From NCBI RefSeq assembly GCF_009617895.1, contig NZ_BLAW01000001.1:2409001-2473000 (forward strand): a stretch of DNA of 64,000 nucleotides, read 5' to 3'. Of this stretch, positions 16,522 to 25,456 are shown in pieces (position 1 is the stretch's first letter; the number at the start of each line of letters is the position of its first letter). Under the pieces are notes generated by a model. It did no database searches, was not told the DNA's origin, and saw only the letters and a list, made by a program, of their open reading frames with translations. The position numbers were made by a program, and so were the translations under genes. This stretch comes from Prolixibacter sp. SD074. GTDB taxonomy: Bacteria; Bacteroidota; Bacteroidia; Bacteroidales; Prolixibacteraceae.

Positions 16522-19422
16522 CTAAAAACGAAGAATAAAGTCGGTGAGATTATCGTGACGTTGCAAGCCCAGTTTTTTACGTAACCGGTATCGACTAATT
16601 TCAACTCCCCTGACGGAAATATTCATCAAGGCGGCAATTTCCTTGCTGGAAACATTCATCCGCAGATAAGCACATAATTTAAGCTCTTTAGGAGAAAGCT
16701 CAGGAAATTGCTCTTTTATCCGCGTCAGGAAATCTTCATGGACAGTTTCGAAATGCGTTTCAAACACCTGCCATTGCTTTTCGTTGTCTACCTGGCGGTC
16801 GATGCGTCTCAAAATACTCCTTAGCCGGGCCTGTAGATTTTCATCTATTACATTCTCCGTCGCATTCTTGAGATCGTTTTTGATTTTGATGAGCATCTTG
16901 TTCTTCTGAATCATCTCCATTGAAGCATTTGCCAACTCTTTTTCTTTATGAACCATTTCATTGCGCAACTTATCGTTCCGTAACCGGATGATTTCTTTAT
17001 CAGCTTCCAACTGTTTTCGTCCCAGTTCTTCCTCCCGCCGGGCATAAAGTTCCCGTTGCCGTTTAGCCTCTTTCTCTTTAGAACGTTTCATTTTCAATCG
17101 AACAACATGATAAACGCCCCAAACAAGCAGCAAAAACAAGAAACCGTAGACAAGATAAGCCCACACACTTCGGTGCCACGGAGGTAATATCGTAAAGCGA
17201 TACGTAGCCGGATCACTCTCAACTCCGTAACGGTTGATCCCCCGTACCATGAAAGTGTAGTCTCCCTCCGGCAGGTTGGTGTAATCGCGCATGGTACGCC
17301 CCGACCAATTATTCCAGTCATCATCAAATCCCTCTAACTTCAATTGGTAAGTCACATGCCCGATGTTTTCCATGTCGGCAGCTGCGAAATAAAAACGAAG
17401 GTCATTTTCCCGGTAGGGAATAGATGGGACCTGCTTTTGCGCCCCGTTACCGTAAAAAATCACCGAATCGGTTTTAATAACCGACACTTTACTAATCAAC
17501 GTATAAAACTTGTTGTTCCACGATTTAATGAAACTTGGGTCGTAATGAGCAACGCCGTCGTCATAGCCAATAAAAACATCCTGCTCATCGACCGGCAAAA
17601 CAAATTCGAAAGTAGGAAGAAACCTTCCCGACAAACTCCGAAAAGGCATTTCAACACTACGGTAAGTTCCGTCAGGCTGCTTCTGCATCACACCCGCCTG
17701 ATTATTCCGGAAATACCAGATGTTACCACGTTTGTCTTCCCGGATGTAGCTTAATCCGGTTAATTTCCCAAATAACCCGGAATAGGTTTGACTTTTACGA
17801 AAGCTGTTCGTACCGGGAAAATATTGATATACGCCATCGGTAGTCAGGAAAACCAAGCTCCCTTTCAACCGATAAATTCCCACGTTGGTGGCTTGAGGCA
17901 GTCCCTCTTTCTTTCCATACAACTCAGTACGAATGACATGTGTATAATCATCGCTGATTTCTATCCGGAAAACCCCCCGATAACCGTGTTCCATCCAGAT
18001 ATTTCCCTTGTCATCAAACTCGAACTGCCGTGATGACTCTTTGAAACCCTCAATTTCGTTTACGTATTTCCAGCCTTGCCGACCTTTCTTAAAAAGCGAC
18101 AAACCATTATAATGCCCCCCGATCAGCAGCTCAGGATGCCCCGGGACTTGCTTAAACCCCCAATATCCGATAACAGACGAAATCTGTTGCGGCTTTCCGT
18201 TCGTTATTTGAAACGCTCCAGCATTGTGCCCAACTAGCAAAATGTTGTCGAATACGCCCAACGACCAAGCCTGGCCACGGGTTGCATTCATCATGGCAAA
18301 TCGTCCCAAACGCTTAATTTTCTCATTCGAATCCCAGCCGTGGTACACCACTCCCTGATTAGTCGCCAGAAATATTTTACCCTTATAAATTGCTGCAGAA
18401 TAAGTCGCACCGACACCGTTGTTAAAACCGATGAGCGAAAGCGGAGAGTTAATTTTTATCTGGGAAATACCATTATCGAGCCCAAGCCAGAGATTGTGAT
18501 CGTTATCGACGAAAGCAGAGAGAACCGTATTGTTTTGTAATCCCTCCTCCCGACTAATATCCTGAATAATATTCCCTTTCGAATCGGTAATAAGTACTCC
18601 ATGAGAAATGGTCCCAAAAGCATAGTGGCCGCCGTCAATTTGGGCTATCCCCATTACACGGTTTGCCTTCAAAAGCTTGTCAGCAGGAGTATTCCAAGGC
18701 ATCATCTCTTTGCCGTTATACAAAAAAACGCCTTTATTCTGTGTCGCAACCATATACCGGTTTCCAGAAAACGGTAATATTCCCCAGATTTCCTGACCAA
18801 TTATTTTTTCCATCCCGGGAAGCGTAACCAGCCGTCCGTTAACCAGCTCCTGTAATCCCTTTGCTCGATTGTCGATCCAAAATCGGTCATTCACTTTAAA
18901 AGAAAAATGGAACAGCTCATCGTTCCCCGCATGCAAAATCCGGAACGCTTTGCCATCCCAAATCATAAGGCTGGTATATGACTGAAAAACCAATTGGCCT
19001 TTATATTTGTATATACGCCAAACCTCGCCGAAGTTTTTTTCGTTATCCGGAAGATGAAAAGACATAGAATGATAAGTCATGCATCCCTGCTGGTCAGGAT
19101 GAAAATAACCAAATTCGTTGAAGCCGCCGACGTAAACCCGGTTTTCATCGCCAATCAACAACGAGCGTACAATGGATGAATTGGGTAAGGGATAGGTGTT
19201 CCAATTGACGCCATCGAACTGTAAAAGCCCGTTATTATTGGCAAAATAAAGCTTACCGTCCCTCCCCTGGGCGATAGCCCAGCTTTGCGTGCCGGCGTTA
19301 TATTCCTGCTTGGTGAAATTTTTAATAACGGGCAGACCAATACTCTTTATCGCTCCCTGAAGCGATTCACCAAAAAATAAAAGCAATACGAAAAAAACGG
19401 ATATTATCCTTTTATCCATCAT
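16522..19422 (-). CDS. Membrane-tethered regulator: two-component-type propeller, triple-Tyr domain, LuxR-like HTH (PUL 1)
   Basis: 966 residues from the ATG at 19422 (two ATGs in a row after GGGAGG, then a signal-like DKRIISVFFVLLLFFG); the frame is open to 19464. Periplasmic part: beta-propeller repeats about 30-650 (GKLYFANNNGLLQFDGVNW, VDNDHNLWLGLDNGISQIKI) and a Y_Y_Y domain about 660-745. One membrane span about 755-775, a long coiled coil about 785-850, and in the last 65 residues a LuxR/FixJ-type helix-turn-helix (LSPKELKLCAYLRMNVSSKE ... GVEISRYRLRKKLG). There is no histidine kinase or receiver domain, so it differs from hybrid two-component systems. It should sense glucan pieces and bind DNA while anchored in the membrane. 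The most likely target is the adjacent susC promoter. Confidence 0.88.
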   Translation of the reverse strand: MMDKRIISVFFVLLLFFGESLQGAIKSIGLPVIKNFTKQEYNAGTQSWAIAQGRDGKLYFANNNGLLQFDGVNWNTYPLPNSSIVRSLLIGDENRVYVGGFNEFGYFHPDQQGCMTYHSMSFHLPDNEKNFGEVWRIYKYKGQLVFQSYTSLMIWDGKAFRILHAGNDELFHFSFKVNDRFWIDNRAKGLQELVNGRLVTLPGMEKIIGQEIWGILPFSGNRYMVATQNKGVFLYNGKEMMPWNTPADKLLKANRVMGIAQIDGGHYAFGTISHGVLITDSKGNIIQDISREEGLQNNTVLSAFVDNDHNLWLGLDNGISQIKINSPLSLIGFNNGVGATYSAAIYKGKIFLATNQGVVYHGWDSNEKIKRLGRFAMMNATRGQAWSLGVFDNILLVGHNAGAFQITNGKPQQISSVIGYWGFKQVPGHPELLIGGHYNGLSLFKKGRQGWKYVNEIEGFKESSRQFEFDDKGNIWMEHGYRGVFRIEISDDYTHVIRTELYGKKEGLPQATNVGIYRLKGSLVFLTTDGVYQYFPGTNSFRKSQTYSGLFGKLTGLSYIREDKRGNIWYFRNNQAGVMQKQPDGTYRSVEMPFRSLSGRFLPTFEFVLPVDEQDVFIGYDDGVAHYDPSFIKSWNNKFYTLISKVSVIKTDSVIFYGNGAQKQVPSIPYRENDLRFYFAAADMENIGHVTYQLKLEGFDDDWNNWSGRTMRDYTNLPEGDYTFMVRGINRYGVESDPATYRFTILPPWHRSVWAYLVYGFLFLLLVWGVYHVVRLKMKRSKEKEAKRQRELYARREEELGRKQLEADKEIIRLRNDKLRNEMVHKEKELANASMEMIQKNKMLIKIKNDLKNATENVIDENLQARLRSILRRIDRQVDNEKQWQVFETHFETVHEDFLTRIKEQFPELSPKELKLCAYLRMNVSSKEIAALMNISVRGVEISRYRLRKKLGLQRHDNLTDFILRF

Positions 19423-19469
19423 AAGCCTCCCATTATTCCCGGTCTTTATATCCGGGTATATCAAATCAC

Positions 19470-19853
19470 TTATTCGAAAAGGCCTTCGTCTCTCACCAAC
19501 ATCAGAATCGCTGAGTGCGGGAGAATAACATACTTTTCCTGGTTAAATTCGATTTCGTAACCCGATTGACTAAGATAGATGGCTAAATCACCAGCTTGCG
19601 CCTGAAGAGGAACATATTTTACCTCTTCTTTTTTATCCTTCCACGGCTCATCTTCGTCGGCCATAGCCGGAATAGGAAATCCCGGACCAACTTTAATGAT
19701 GTAACCGGTTTGTACTTTTTCTTTCTCTACAGCAGTAGGGGGAAGATATAACCCGGATTTTGTCTGCGTATTCGGATTCTTTGGCTTTACCAATACCCGA
19801 TCTCCTACCAGGATAAATTTCGCAATATCCTTCTTATCAATATCCAGCGTCAT
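19470..19853 (-). CDS. GroES-like co-chaperonin (Cpn10 family), stand-alone
   Basis: 127 residues. Cpn10 signatures: ILVGDRVLVKP at the start, SGLYLPPTA, a GYIIKVGPG strand and the final YVILPHSAILMLV. It is about 30 residues longer than ordinary GroES, with an acidic Pro-rich insert (ADEDEPWKDKKEE) in the roof/loop part. I choose the ATG at 19853; an upstream GTG at 19877 lies inside the -7 box. No groEL lies nearby, so this is probably a second, specialised GroES or a GroES-fold protein. Whether it works with GroEL is open. Confidence 0.82.
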   Translation of the reverse strand: MTLDIDKKDIAKFILVGDRVLVKPKNPNTQTKSGLYLPPTAVEKEKVQTGYIIKVGPGFPIPAMADEDEPWKDKKEEVKYVPLQAQAGDLAIYLSQSGYEIEFNQEKYVILPHSAILMLVRDEGLFE

Positions 19854-19876
19854 GTCAGCTAAATCGTTTGTTGGCA

Positions 19877-19884
19877 CAAATATA
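19877..19884 (-). promoter_or_regulatory. -7 box (TATATTTG) of the GroES-like gene
   Basis: Exact TAnnTTTG match on the minus strand, 24 bases before the ATG at 19853. Its position rules out the GTG at 19877 as start codon. Confidence 0.6.
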
Positions 19885-19972
19885 CTATTTTGTCAGGAAC
19901 TAACTTCTGAGGTCCAGTATAGATACCTGGGCCATAAAATACAGGGTGAATTTAGATGAAGGGCAATGGAAA

Positions 19973-20000
19973 AACAAAAAGCCCCGCATCAATGCGAGGC
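19973..20000 (-). terminator. Terminator of tRNA-Ser(CGA)
   Basis: Minus-strand stem GCCTCGCAT / ATGCGGGGC followed by TTTTTGTTTTT, 18 bases after the tRNA. Confidence 0.8.
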
Positions 20001-20018
20001 CCAACTCAGAAATAAATG

Positions 20019-20105
20019 CGGAGAGTGAGGGATTCGAACCCCCGGTACCCCGAAGGGTACAACAGATTTCGAGTCTGCCCCGTTCGACCACTCCGGCAAC
20101 TCTCC
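20019..20105 (-). tRNA. tRNA-Ser (anticodon CGA)
   Basis: 87 bases. Acceptor GGAGAGT pairs with ACTCTCC, discriminator G. Long variable arm (TGTACCCTTCGGGGTAC), as expected for a class II serine tRNA. Anticodon stem CAGACT-CGA-AATCTG. T arm GGGGGTTCGAATCCC. CCA is not encoded. Confidence 0.95.
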
Positions 20106-20308
20106 AAAAGCGGTGACAAAGTTAAGAATATTCGACAATATCAAACAATCTCGTCTCAAAAAAGCCAGTAATAGAGACAAGCATAACCCATCTTTTAAAA
20201 AACGTTGAAATCAGTAGAAACCTGAAAACGGAAAGCTCATAAAAAAACAAGTAATTTTCATCACTGCTACGTGGAAAGACCGTTATTTCACAACAAATAT
20301 CACCGCTA

Positions 20309-20568
20309 ACGGAATCCATCAAAGAAATTTTCCGAACTGGTAATGGCCCCTCGTCCAGTCATACGATGGGACCAAAAAAAGCCGCCAAACGTTTTCTGTC
20401 CAAAACACCTGGCGCCTCAAGTTATCAGGTTACGTTATACGGAAGCCTGGCTGCCACTGGCAGGGGCCACCCAACCGATGTGCCATACAGAAAGCGTTGG
20501 GTGCTGACAGAATAACCATTCTGTGGAAACCGGGAGCATTTTTAAAACGTCATCCTAACGCACTAAAG
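20309..20568 (+). pseudogene. Relic of an L-serine ammonia-lyase (L-serine dehydratase) gene
   Basis: Reading from 20309, the DNA encodes ESIKEIFRTGNGPSSSHTMG then PKKAAKRFLSKTPGASSYQV, TLYGSLAATGRGHPTDV, and after a one-base loss near 20485, IQKALGADRITILWKPG followed by AFLKRHPNALK. The GPSSSHTMGP motif, the VTLYGSLAATGKGH-like segment and the WKP ... HPN segment are hallmarks of the iron-sulfur L-serine dehydratase N-terminal domain. Three defects are seen: the expected start before ESI reads ACG instead of ATG, there is a -1 frameshift, and all sequence after about 87 residues is missing, including the Fe-S catalytic domain. A well-formed plus-strand terminator at 20621-20657 may be the dead gene's own. 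Confidence 0.88.
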
Positions 20569-20620
20569 CCGTACGTTTCACATACCAAAACGAATCAAAC
20601 AACAGCTAGAACAATCACGG

Positions 20621-20657
20621 GCCGGAATCTATGACAGGAATTCCGGCTCTTTTTTTA
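20621..20657 (+). terminator. Plus-strand terminator downstream of the serine dehydratase relic
   Basis: Stem GCCGGAAT / ATTCCGGC followed by TCTTTTTTT on the plus strand only. No intact plus-strand gene precedes it, so it probably served the lost gene. Confidence 0.7.
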
Positions 20658-20674
20658 TCTCTTCTAAACTCGTA

Positions 20675-21514
20675 TCAATCAATAAATTTGGCCTCCACCA
20701 GTACGGGAAGATGATCAGACGGATAGCGTTGCTCCTTTGAATCGGAGAGAACGCCATAACGCAACACCCTCACCTTATCGGTGACAAAAATATAGTCGAT
20801 CCGGTCCTTCAACGGTGAGTTGAAATCAAATCCCTCGAACGTGCCAACCGGACCGTAAGGTGGCGAAAGTGTCGCCAGGCGCGAGTCTTTCCACTGACTG
20901 CGAATTAAGCCAATCGCATTGGCTTCGGGGGCCAGGTTAAAATCTCCGGTCAGAAAAACCGGTAACCGGCCGCCTCCAAGTTCCTGCACTTTTTTGTAAA
21001 TCAGTTTCGCCGATTCTTCCCGGGCTTTTCCCCCGACATGATCGAAATGAGTGGTAAAAACGAAAAAGGACTGGTTGTTCTCCTGATCCCTCAGCTTGGC
21101 CCAGGAACAAATCCTTACGCACGCTGCATCCCATCCCAATCCAGGCTTATCGGGAGTTTCCGACAACCAAAAGTGTCCCTGCTCCTGCAACCGGTAACGG
21201 CGGGTATCGTAAAAAATTGCTGAATATTCGCCGGCTTCTTTGCCATCATCACGACCAACACCCACGTAATCAAAAGTCTGCATGCCCTTTTTCAAATCGA
21301 CAATCTGATCGTGCAAAGCCTCCTGCACACAAAAAACGTCTGCTTTATGAAATTTAAAAAGAGCAATAACATCCGCTTTCCGGTTGGGCCAGGCATTCAC
21401 TCCGTCATCGGGATTATTATACCGGATATTGTAAGTGATGATGTTCATTGTTTCCTGCCCAAAAACCGGTATGGTCAGAAAAAGAAAAAGAAAGTAAGTC
21501 AGGAGTTTTCGCAT
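20675..21514 (-). CDS. Endonuclease/exonuclease/phosphatase (EEP) family protein, exported
   Basis: 279 residues from the ATG at 21514, which starts a good signal peptide (MRKLLTYFLFLFLTIPVFGQ); the frame is open to 21574. EEP motifs in order: ITYNIRYNNPDDG, DVFCVQEAL (metal Glu), TTHFDHVGG, LTGDFNLAPE (catalytic Asp/Asn) and the final SDHLPVLVEA (Asp-His pair). Exported EEP proteins are common in Bacteroidota PULs, where their substrate (phosphoester or sugar-linked) is unknown. Paralogous to the broken gene at 25457-26190. A terminator at 21613-21649 separates it from the esterase gene. Confidence 0.87.
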   Translation of the reverse strand: MRKLLTYFLFLFLTIPVFGQETMNIITYNIRYNNPDDGVNAWPNRKADVIALFKFHKADVFCVQEALHDQIVDLKKGMQTFDYVGVGRDDGKEAGEYSAIFYDTRRYRLQEQGHFWLSETPDKPGLGWDAACVRICSWAKLRDQENNQSFFVFTTHFDHVGGKAREESAKLIYKKVQELGGGRLPVFLTGDFNLAPEANAIGLIRSQWKDSRLATLSPPYGPVGTFEGFDFNSPLKDRIDYIFVTDKVRVLRYGVLSDSKEQRYPSDHLPVLVEAKFID

Positions 21515-21612
21515 GATAAAATGGATTTTTGTTAGGATACCATACAATGATCGCTGTTTTTCTCCATTTTTCATAATGCTTTAAGGACTAAAATCAATAT
21601 TGATCTCCCCAT

Positions 21613-21649
21613 AAAAAGAGGCTGTCTCCGTTTCCGGGAAACTGCCTCT
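21613..21649 (-). terminator. Terminator after the esterase gene (PUL 2)
   Basis: Minus-strand stem AGAGGC...GTTTCC / GGAAAC...GCCTCT followed by TTTTT, 23 bases after the esterase stop. Confidence 0.75.
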
Positions 21650-21672
21650 TGCCTGTTTTGATGCTTTTCTAC

Positions 21673-22635
21673 TTAGTTGTCGCAAAAATCGTAAAGGGAA
21701 CCGCCTTTTTTGTAGTTCGGACTCTTGTCGATGGTATGAATCTGCGCCTTTTTATCCCAAATGATGTAGTTGTAAGCAAAATCGACAATGTCACCCACCG
21801 ATTGGGTCATAGGCAATCCCGACATTTCGTGGCCTGCGCCGCAGCGGGTTTCCAGCCAGTAAGTTTTCCCCAGTTTACGCAAGCGGTTGGCAATGGTATA
21901 CGAACCATCCAGCATCATGTAACCCGGGCTGTCGACGCTACAGTAGTGATGCGGTGCGGTAGTATAAGGCACGAGCTTATCAGCCGTTCCGTGAAACATC
22001 ATTGTTGGAATGGCTGTTTCGTCCGTAATGTTGGCAGCATTCACCATAGCGCCTGCAAAAGAAATCACTCCCGCATAACGGAATCCGGTAGGCAATTCCT
22101 GTTTCCCTTCCACCCATTGCGTAACCGGACGGTATGCAGCATTCAAAACGGTTTCGGCACCCGCACTACTTCCCGAAATAATAATGCGGCTGGTATCGAT
22201 ACCGAATTTTGCGTTATTCTTCAGCATAAAAGCCGTAGCGCTGCGCAAATCACTCACCGCCTTCCGGAAGGTTTCCATCTTTTTATCGGCCGGGACTTCG
22301 CAACCAAAACCGTCTTGCTTCCGGGTTAACCGGTACGAAATAGAGGCGGTTACATACCCCTTCTTTGCCAAATGGGTGCAAAGATTCACATCGCTTTTGC
22401 CATCGCGGCTTCCGCCGGAAAATCCGCCGCCATGAACATGGATCCAGGCCGCCCGGTCAGTCGTTTTATCCCCTTCCGGGAAATAGATATCCATTTTCAA
22501 TTCCTGGCCGTCTTTCACGGCATAGGTGTACGTTTGCCTGGTGTAATTCGTTGCAATTTCATCTTTGTAGCGGGTTTGCGCCGATACAACGACCGCGACG
22601 AACAACGCCAGCAAGGTCAGTATTCTTTTTTCCAT
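21673..22635 (-). CDS. Exported alpha/beta-hydrolase, esterase/lipase type
   Basis: 320 residues with a signal peptide (MEKRILTLLALFVAVVVSAQ). Oxyanion-hole motif HVHGGGFSGGS, nucleophile elbow SGSSAG with Ser157, and a likely His in GAGHEMSG near 275. This resembles the BD-FAE/carbohydrate-esterase branch of the fold, which removes acyl groups from polysaccharides. Its place between a GH2 and an EEP gene in PUL 2 hints at a decorated glycan, but the substrate is not shown by the sequence. It lies 32 bases downstream of the GH2 gene, probably in one transcript. Confidence 0.82.
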   Translation of the reverse strand: MEKRILTLLALFVAVVVSAQTRYKDEIATNYTRQTYTYAVKDGQELKMDIYFPEGDKTTDRAAWIHVHGGGFSGGSRDGKSDVNLCTHLAKKGYVTASISYRLTRKQDGFGCEVPADKKMETFRKAVSDLRSATAFMLKNNAKFGIDTSRIIISGSSAGAETVLNAAYRPVTQWVEGKQELPTGFRYAGVISFAGAMVNAANITDETAIPTMMFHGTADKLVPYTTAPHHYCSVDSPGYMMLDGSYTIANRLRKLGKTYWLETRCGAGHEMSGLPMTQSVGDIVDFAYNYIIWDKKAQIHTIDKSPNYKKGGSLYDFCDN

Positions 22636-22667
22636 GCTTTAATAATTTATCTGATTTATGATTGGAT

Positions 22668-25295
22668 TCAACGTTTCTCAATGCGGATACCGCTTAACAC
22701 CGGTTTTCCCTGCACGGGATGAAATTCGGCCGAAAGGCCTTTTTTTGTATCGACTACAAAAGTCTTCTTTACTGCCCTCAAAGCGCCATAATCGCGGGCC
22801 ATGTTAAAATGGCTGAGTTGCTTCTCTCCGTTTATCGAAATGCCAAAACTCCGTGCATCGGCATTGATTTGCTCCTTCTCATTCGTCAGGTTATAAATCA
22901 ACTGAGGCTGACCGGCATTGGAATTAGGTTCGGCAAATAATAATGTTACCCGGTAACAACCTTCCGCCACATCGAACCGATAGCTCTTCAATCCTTCGCG
23001 CATGGTTTGATAAAGCGGATCATCGTCCGTCCCTTTGATATTCGATTGTGTACTTAACGCCTTCCAGGAAACGGAATGATAAACATCGCCCCCCACATAA
23101 CCAAAACTGCCCGGTTGATAGGGCTGGTCAGGAACCCAGTTCTCACCGGTCAACTCATCACGAAAATTGCAATTGCTGCCCACATTCACCCGAATGGTGT
23201 GGAACTCGCCCGCTGTCAGCTTGTGCGGAATCATACGAACGTTCACAATAAGCGAATCCTCCGCCATATCGGTTACAGCCAAAAGCTTATTCGGACCTGA
23301 AACAAACGGAACGTCCATCTTCACAATACCGTCGACCGGTTTCTGTGAATTGATCCACTCTCCGTTTCGGTACAGTGTTACCTGACCGGAATTGGTAAAC
23401 ATCCAAACCTGATGCATCGACTTTCCGTTTTCATCGGCCACATTAGTCCGGCTGGCATAATTGGTTCCGGCAATAGCTACCCGCGGCAACCTATCGTTCA
23501 TCACCTGATAATAGTGATACACATCTTTCGGAGTACGGTTATATGTCGCCAGGCCTTTCTGGTTGACGTGCGGAATGGCATCGGCGCGTCCTTCGGAGCC
23601 AAAATCGGCAAAAATCCAGGCAGCCATGCCCATCACAAACGGTCGTTCATCCACCTGGAAACGGTAACTGGCATGTGACAGAAACTGATACTCTTCCGAG
23701 TAATCCCAGACCTCCGGATGATCGGCATGCAGCCGGGCATCGCTTCCGGGGCCATATTCCGAAAGCATAATACAGCGTTTGGGATGTTCAGCATGCTGTT
23801 TATCCAGAAAAGCGCCTAAATCGGCGTACTTGCCGCCATACCAGCCCATGTACAGGTTCCAGCCAATCACCTGCGGAATATCGGCAATTCCCGATTCATT
23901 GTAAATCAGATGCTGGTGCAAGGCCATTACGGTTAACCGCCCGGACGCTTCTTTTCGGGTCAGCGAATCGAGCTGACGGGCCAGCTTTACTGTATTTTCA
24001 ATCATCCGGTTACGAACACTGTCTGAAAGTTGCTTCGCATATGCCAACTTAATCAGCACTTCATTCATATAACCATACATCACCACCGAAGGATGATTGT
24101 AGGTTTGATGAATGTGTTCCCGTTGCATATTCAGACAGTTCTCCCTGAACTCCTTCGATTCAGTAATTTCATTCACTACCGGAATTTCACTCCAAACCAA
24201 AATACCTAATCTATCGCATTCGCGATACACTTCCGGCGCCTGCGGATAGTGAGCCAACCGAACGAAGTTGGCCCCCATTTCCTTTATCAGTTCAAAATCT
24301 TTTTTGTGCAAATCATTGGGTAAGGCATTTCCCAATCCCGGATAATCCTGGTGGCGGTTCAATCCATGCAGTTTTAAAGGTTTCCCGTTCAGGAAAAAGC
24401 CTAAATCCGGATCGGCCCTGAACCAACGGAAACCCAGCGGACTCTCCGCCCGGTCGAGCACATCATCGCTCCGGTAAAACTGCAACGTGGTTTTTACCGT
24501 GTATAAGTTCGGTTCGTCGGGCGACCAAAGCTGCGGCTGGTCCAGCGGTTTCGACAGCATTTCAAAATCGCGGTCGCTGTTCCGCCTCACCGTAAAAACC
24601 TTGTTCAGCACTTCCACGCGCTTCCCTTCCGGGGAAAAAATCTCGGAACGGACCAACAGTCGATTGGTTTTTCCTGTCTCGTTTCGAACGGTTCCCCGGA
24701 CCTTCACCTGAGCCGATTCAGCAGAAACCTGCGGCGTACTCACATAAACCGCAGGAGTCGCGTATTTCGCGAAAGCAAAATGAACCGGGTTTTCCACTTT
24801 GAGCCACACATCACGGTAAATGCCACCGTAAAAGGTAAAATCGGCGCTCAGCGGCGGAATCTCCGGATCGGGTGCATTGCTCACTTCCACGCGCAAATCA
24901 TTTTCCGAACCGTAGTGCACATACGGTGAAATATCGAAGCTGAAAGCTGTGTAACCACCCTTATGTTCGCCAACTTTCTTTCCGTTCAAATAGACAGTCG
25001 CTATTTTGTTTACGCCTTCGAAATCAAGGAAAAGCTTCTGTCCTTTCCAACCGGCATCCACATAGAGGTTGCGCCGGTACCAGCCGGTTCCCCGGTAATA
25101 GCCCTGTTCATCGTCAAACGCATCTTTCGCGTTCCAGGAATGCGGAATATCGGCCGCTTTCCATTGTGTACTGTCGGGATGATCGGCTCGCTGAAAAAAC
25201 CAGCCGTTGTTTAAGCTTGTTTTGATGATGGGGGCGGCCCAAACAGAGGCGGTCAGAAACAGGAAAAAAGTTAGACCTAGCAATCGTCGGCTCAT
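22668..25295 (-). CDS. GH2 beta-galactosidase-like enzyme with C-terminal malectin-like domain (PUL 2)
   Basis: 875 residues. Signal peptide to about Ala20 (SVWAAP), sugar-binding domain about 25-170 (GEHKGGYTAFSFDI), Ig-like domain about 175-290, TIM barrel about 291-600 with acid/base E412 (YGYMNEV) and nucleophile E513 (MLSEYGPG). A further beta domain is followed by a malectin-like domain about 710-875 (FHTIRVNVG ... SFGISINGEKQ ... SGIRIEKR), which often binds glucosyl or galactosyl units. Likely an exo-acting periplasmic beta-galactosidase or relative in PUL 2. Linkage and sugar are uncertain. Confidence 0.88.
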   Translation of the reverse strand: MSRRLLGLTFFLFLTASVWAAPIIKTSLNNGWFFQRADHPDSTQWKAADIPHSWNAKDAFDDEQGYYRGTGWYRRNLYVDAGWKGQKLFLDFEGVNKIATVYLNGKKVGEHKGGYTAFSFDISPYVHYGSENDLRVEVSNAPDPEIPPLSADFTFYGGIYRDVWLKVENPVHFAFAKYATPAVYVSTPQVSAESAQVKVRGTVRNETGKTNRLLVRSEIFSPEGKRVEVLNKVFTVRRNSDRDFEMLSKPLDQPQLWSPDEPNLYTVKTTLQFYRSDDVLDRAESPLGFRWFRADPDLGFFLNGKPLKLHGLNRHQDYPGLGNALPNDLHKKDFELIKEMGANFVRLAHYPQAPEVYRECDRLGILVWSEIPVVNEITESKEFRENCLNMQREHIHQTYNHPSVVMYGYMNEVLIKLAYAKQLSDSVRNRMIENTVKLARQLDSLTRKEASGRLTVMALHQHLIYNESGIADIPQVIGWNLYMGWYGGKYADLGAFLDKQHAEHPKRCIMLSEYGPGSDARLHADHPEVWDYSEEYQFLSHASYRFQVDERPFVMGMAAWIFADFGSEGRADAIPHVNQKGLATYNRTPKDVYHYYQVMNDRLPRVAIAGTNYASRTNVADENGKSMHQVWMFTNSGQVTLYRNGEWINSQKPVDGIVKMDVPFVSGPNKLLAVTDMAEDSLIVNVRMIPHKLTAGEFHTIRVNVGSNCNFRDELTGENWVPDQPYQPGSFGYVGGDVYHSVSWKALSTQSNIKGTDDDPLYQTMREGLKSYRFDVAEGCYRVTLLFAEPNSNAGQPQLIYNLTNEKEQINADARSFGISINGEKQLSHFNMARDYGALRAVKKTFVVDTKKGLSAEFHPVQGKPVLSGIRIEKR

Positions 25296-25456
25296 AATTT
25301 ACGGCAATTTTATTGAAGGTTTGAATTTAGCAAGAACAGGTTTTCCCAGCAAGATAATTTAACCGTAATGATTACGGTAAATCCTGCACAGCAAGAAATA
25401 CCCAACCCATCAGATAAACTATATGAAAATAAATGTACTATGTAAGTGTCCGAACT

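Noticed and set aside
16284-16604. Hydrophobic 106-codon minus-strand frame downstream of the PUL 1 regulator
   Set aside because: It overlaps the HTH coding end of the regulator in another frame, has no motif, and the hydrophobicity follows from AT-rich DNA.
19875-19877. GTG start codon for the GroES-like protein
   Set aside because: It falls inside the exact -7 box TATATTTG; the ATG at 19853 lies at a normal distance and fits Cpn10 length better.
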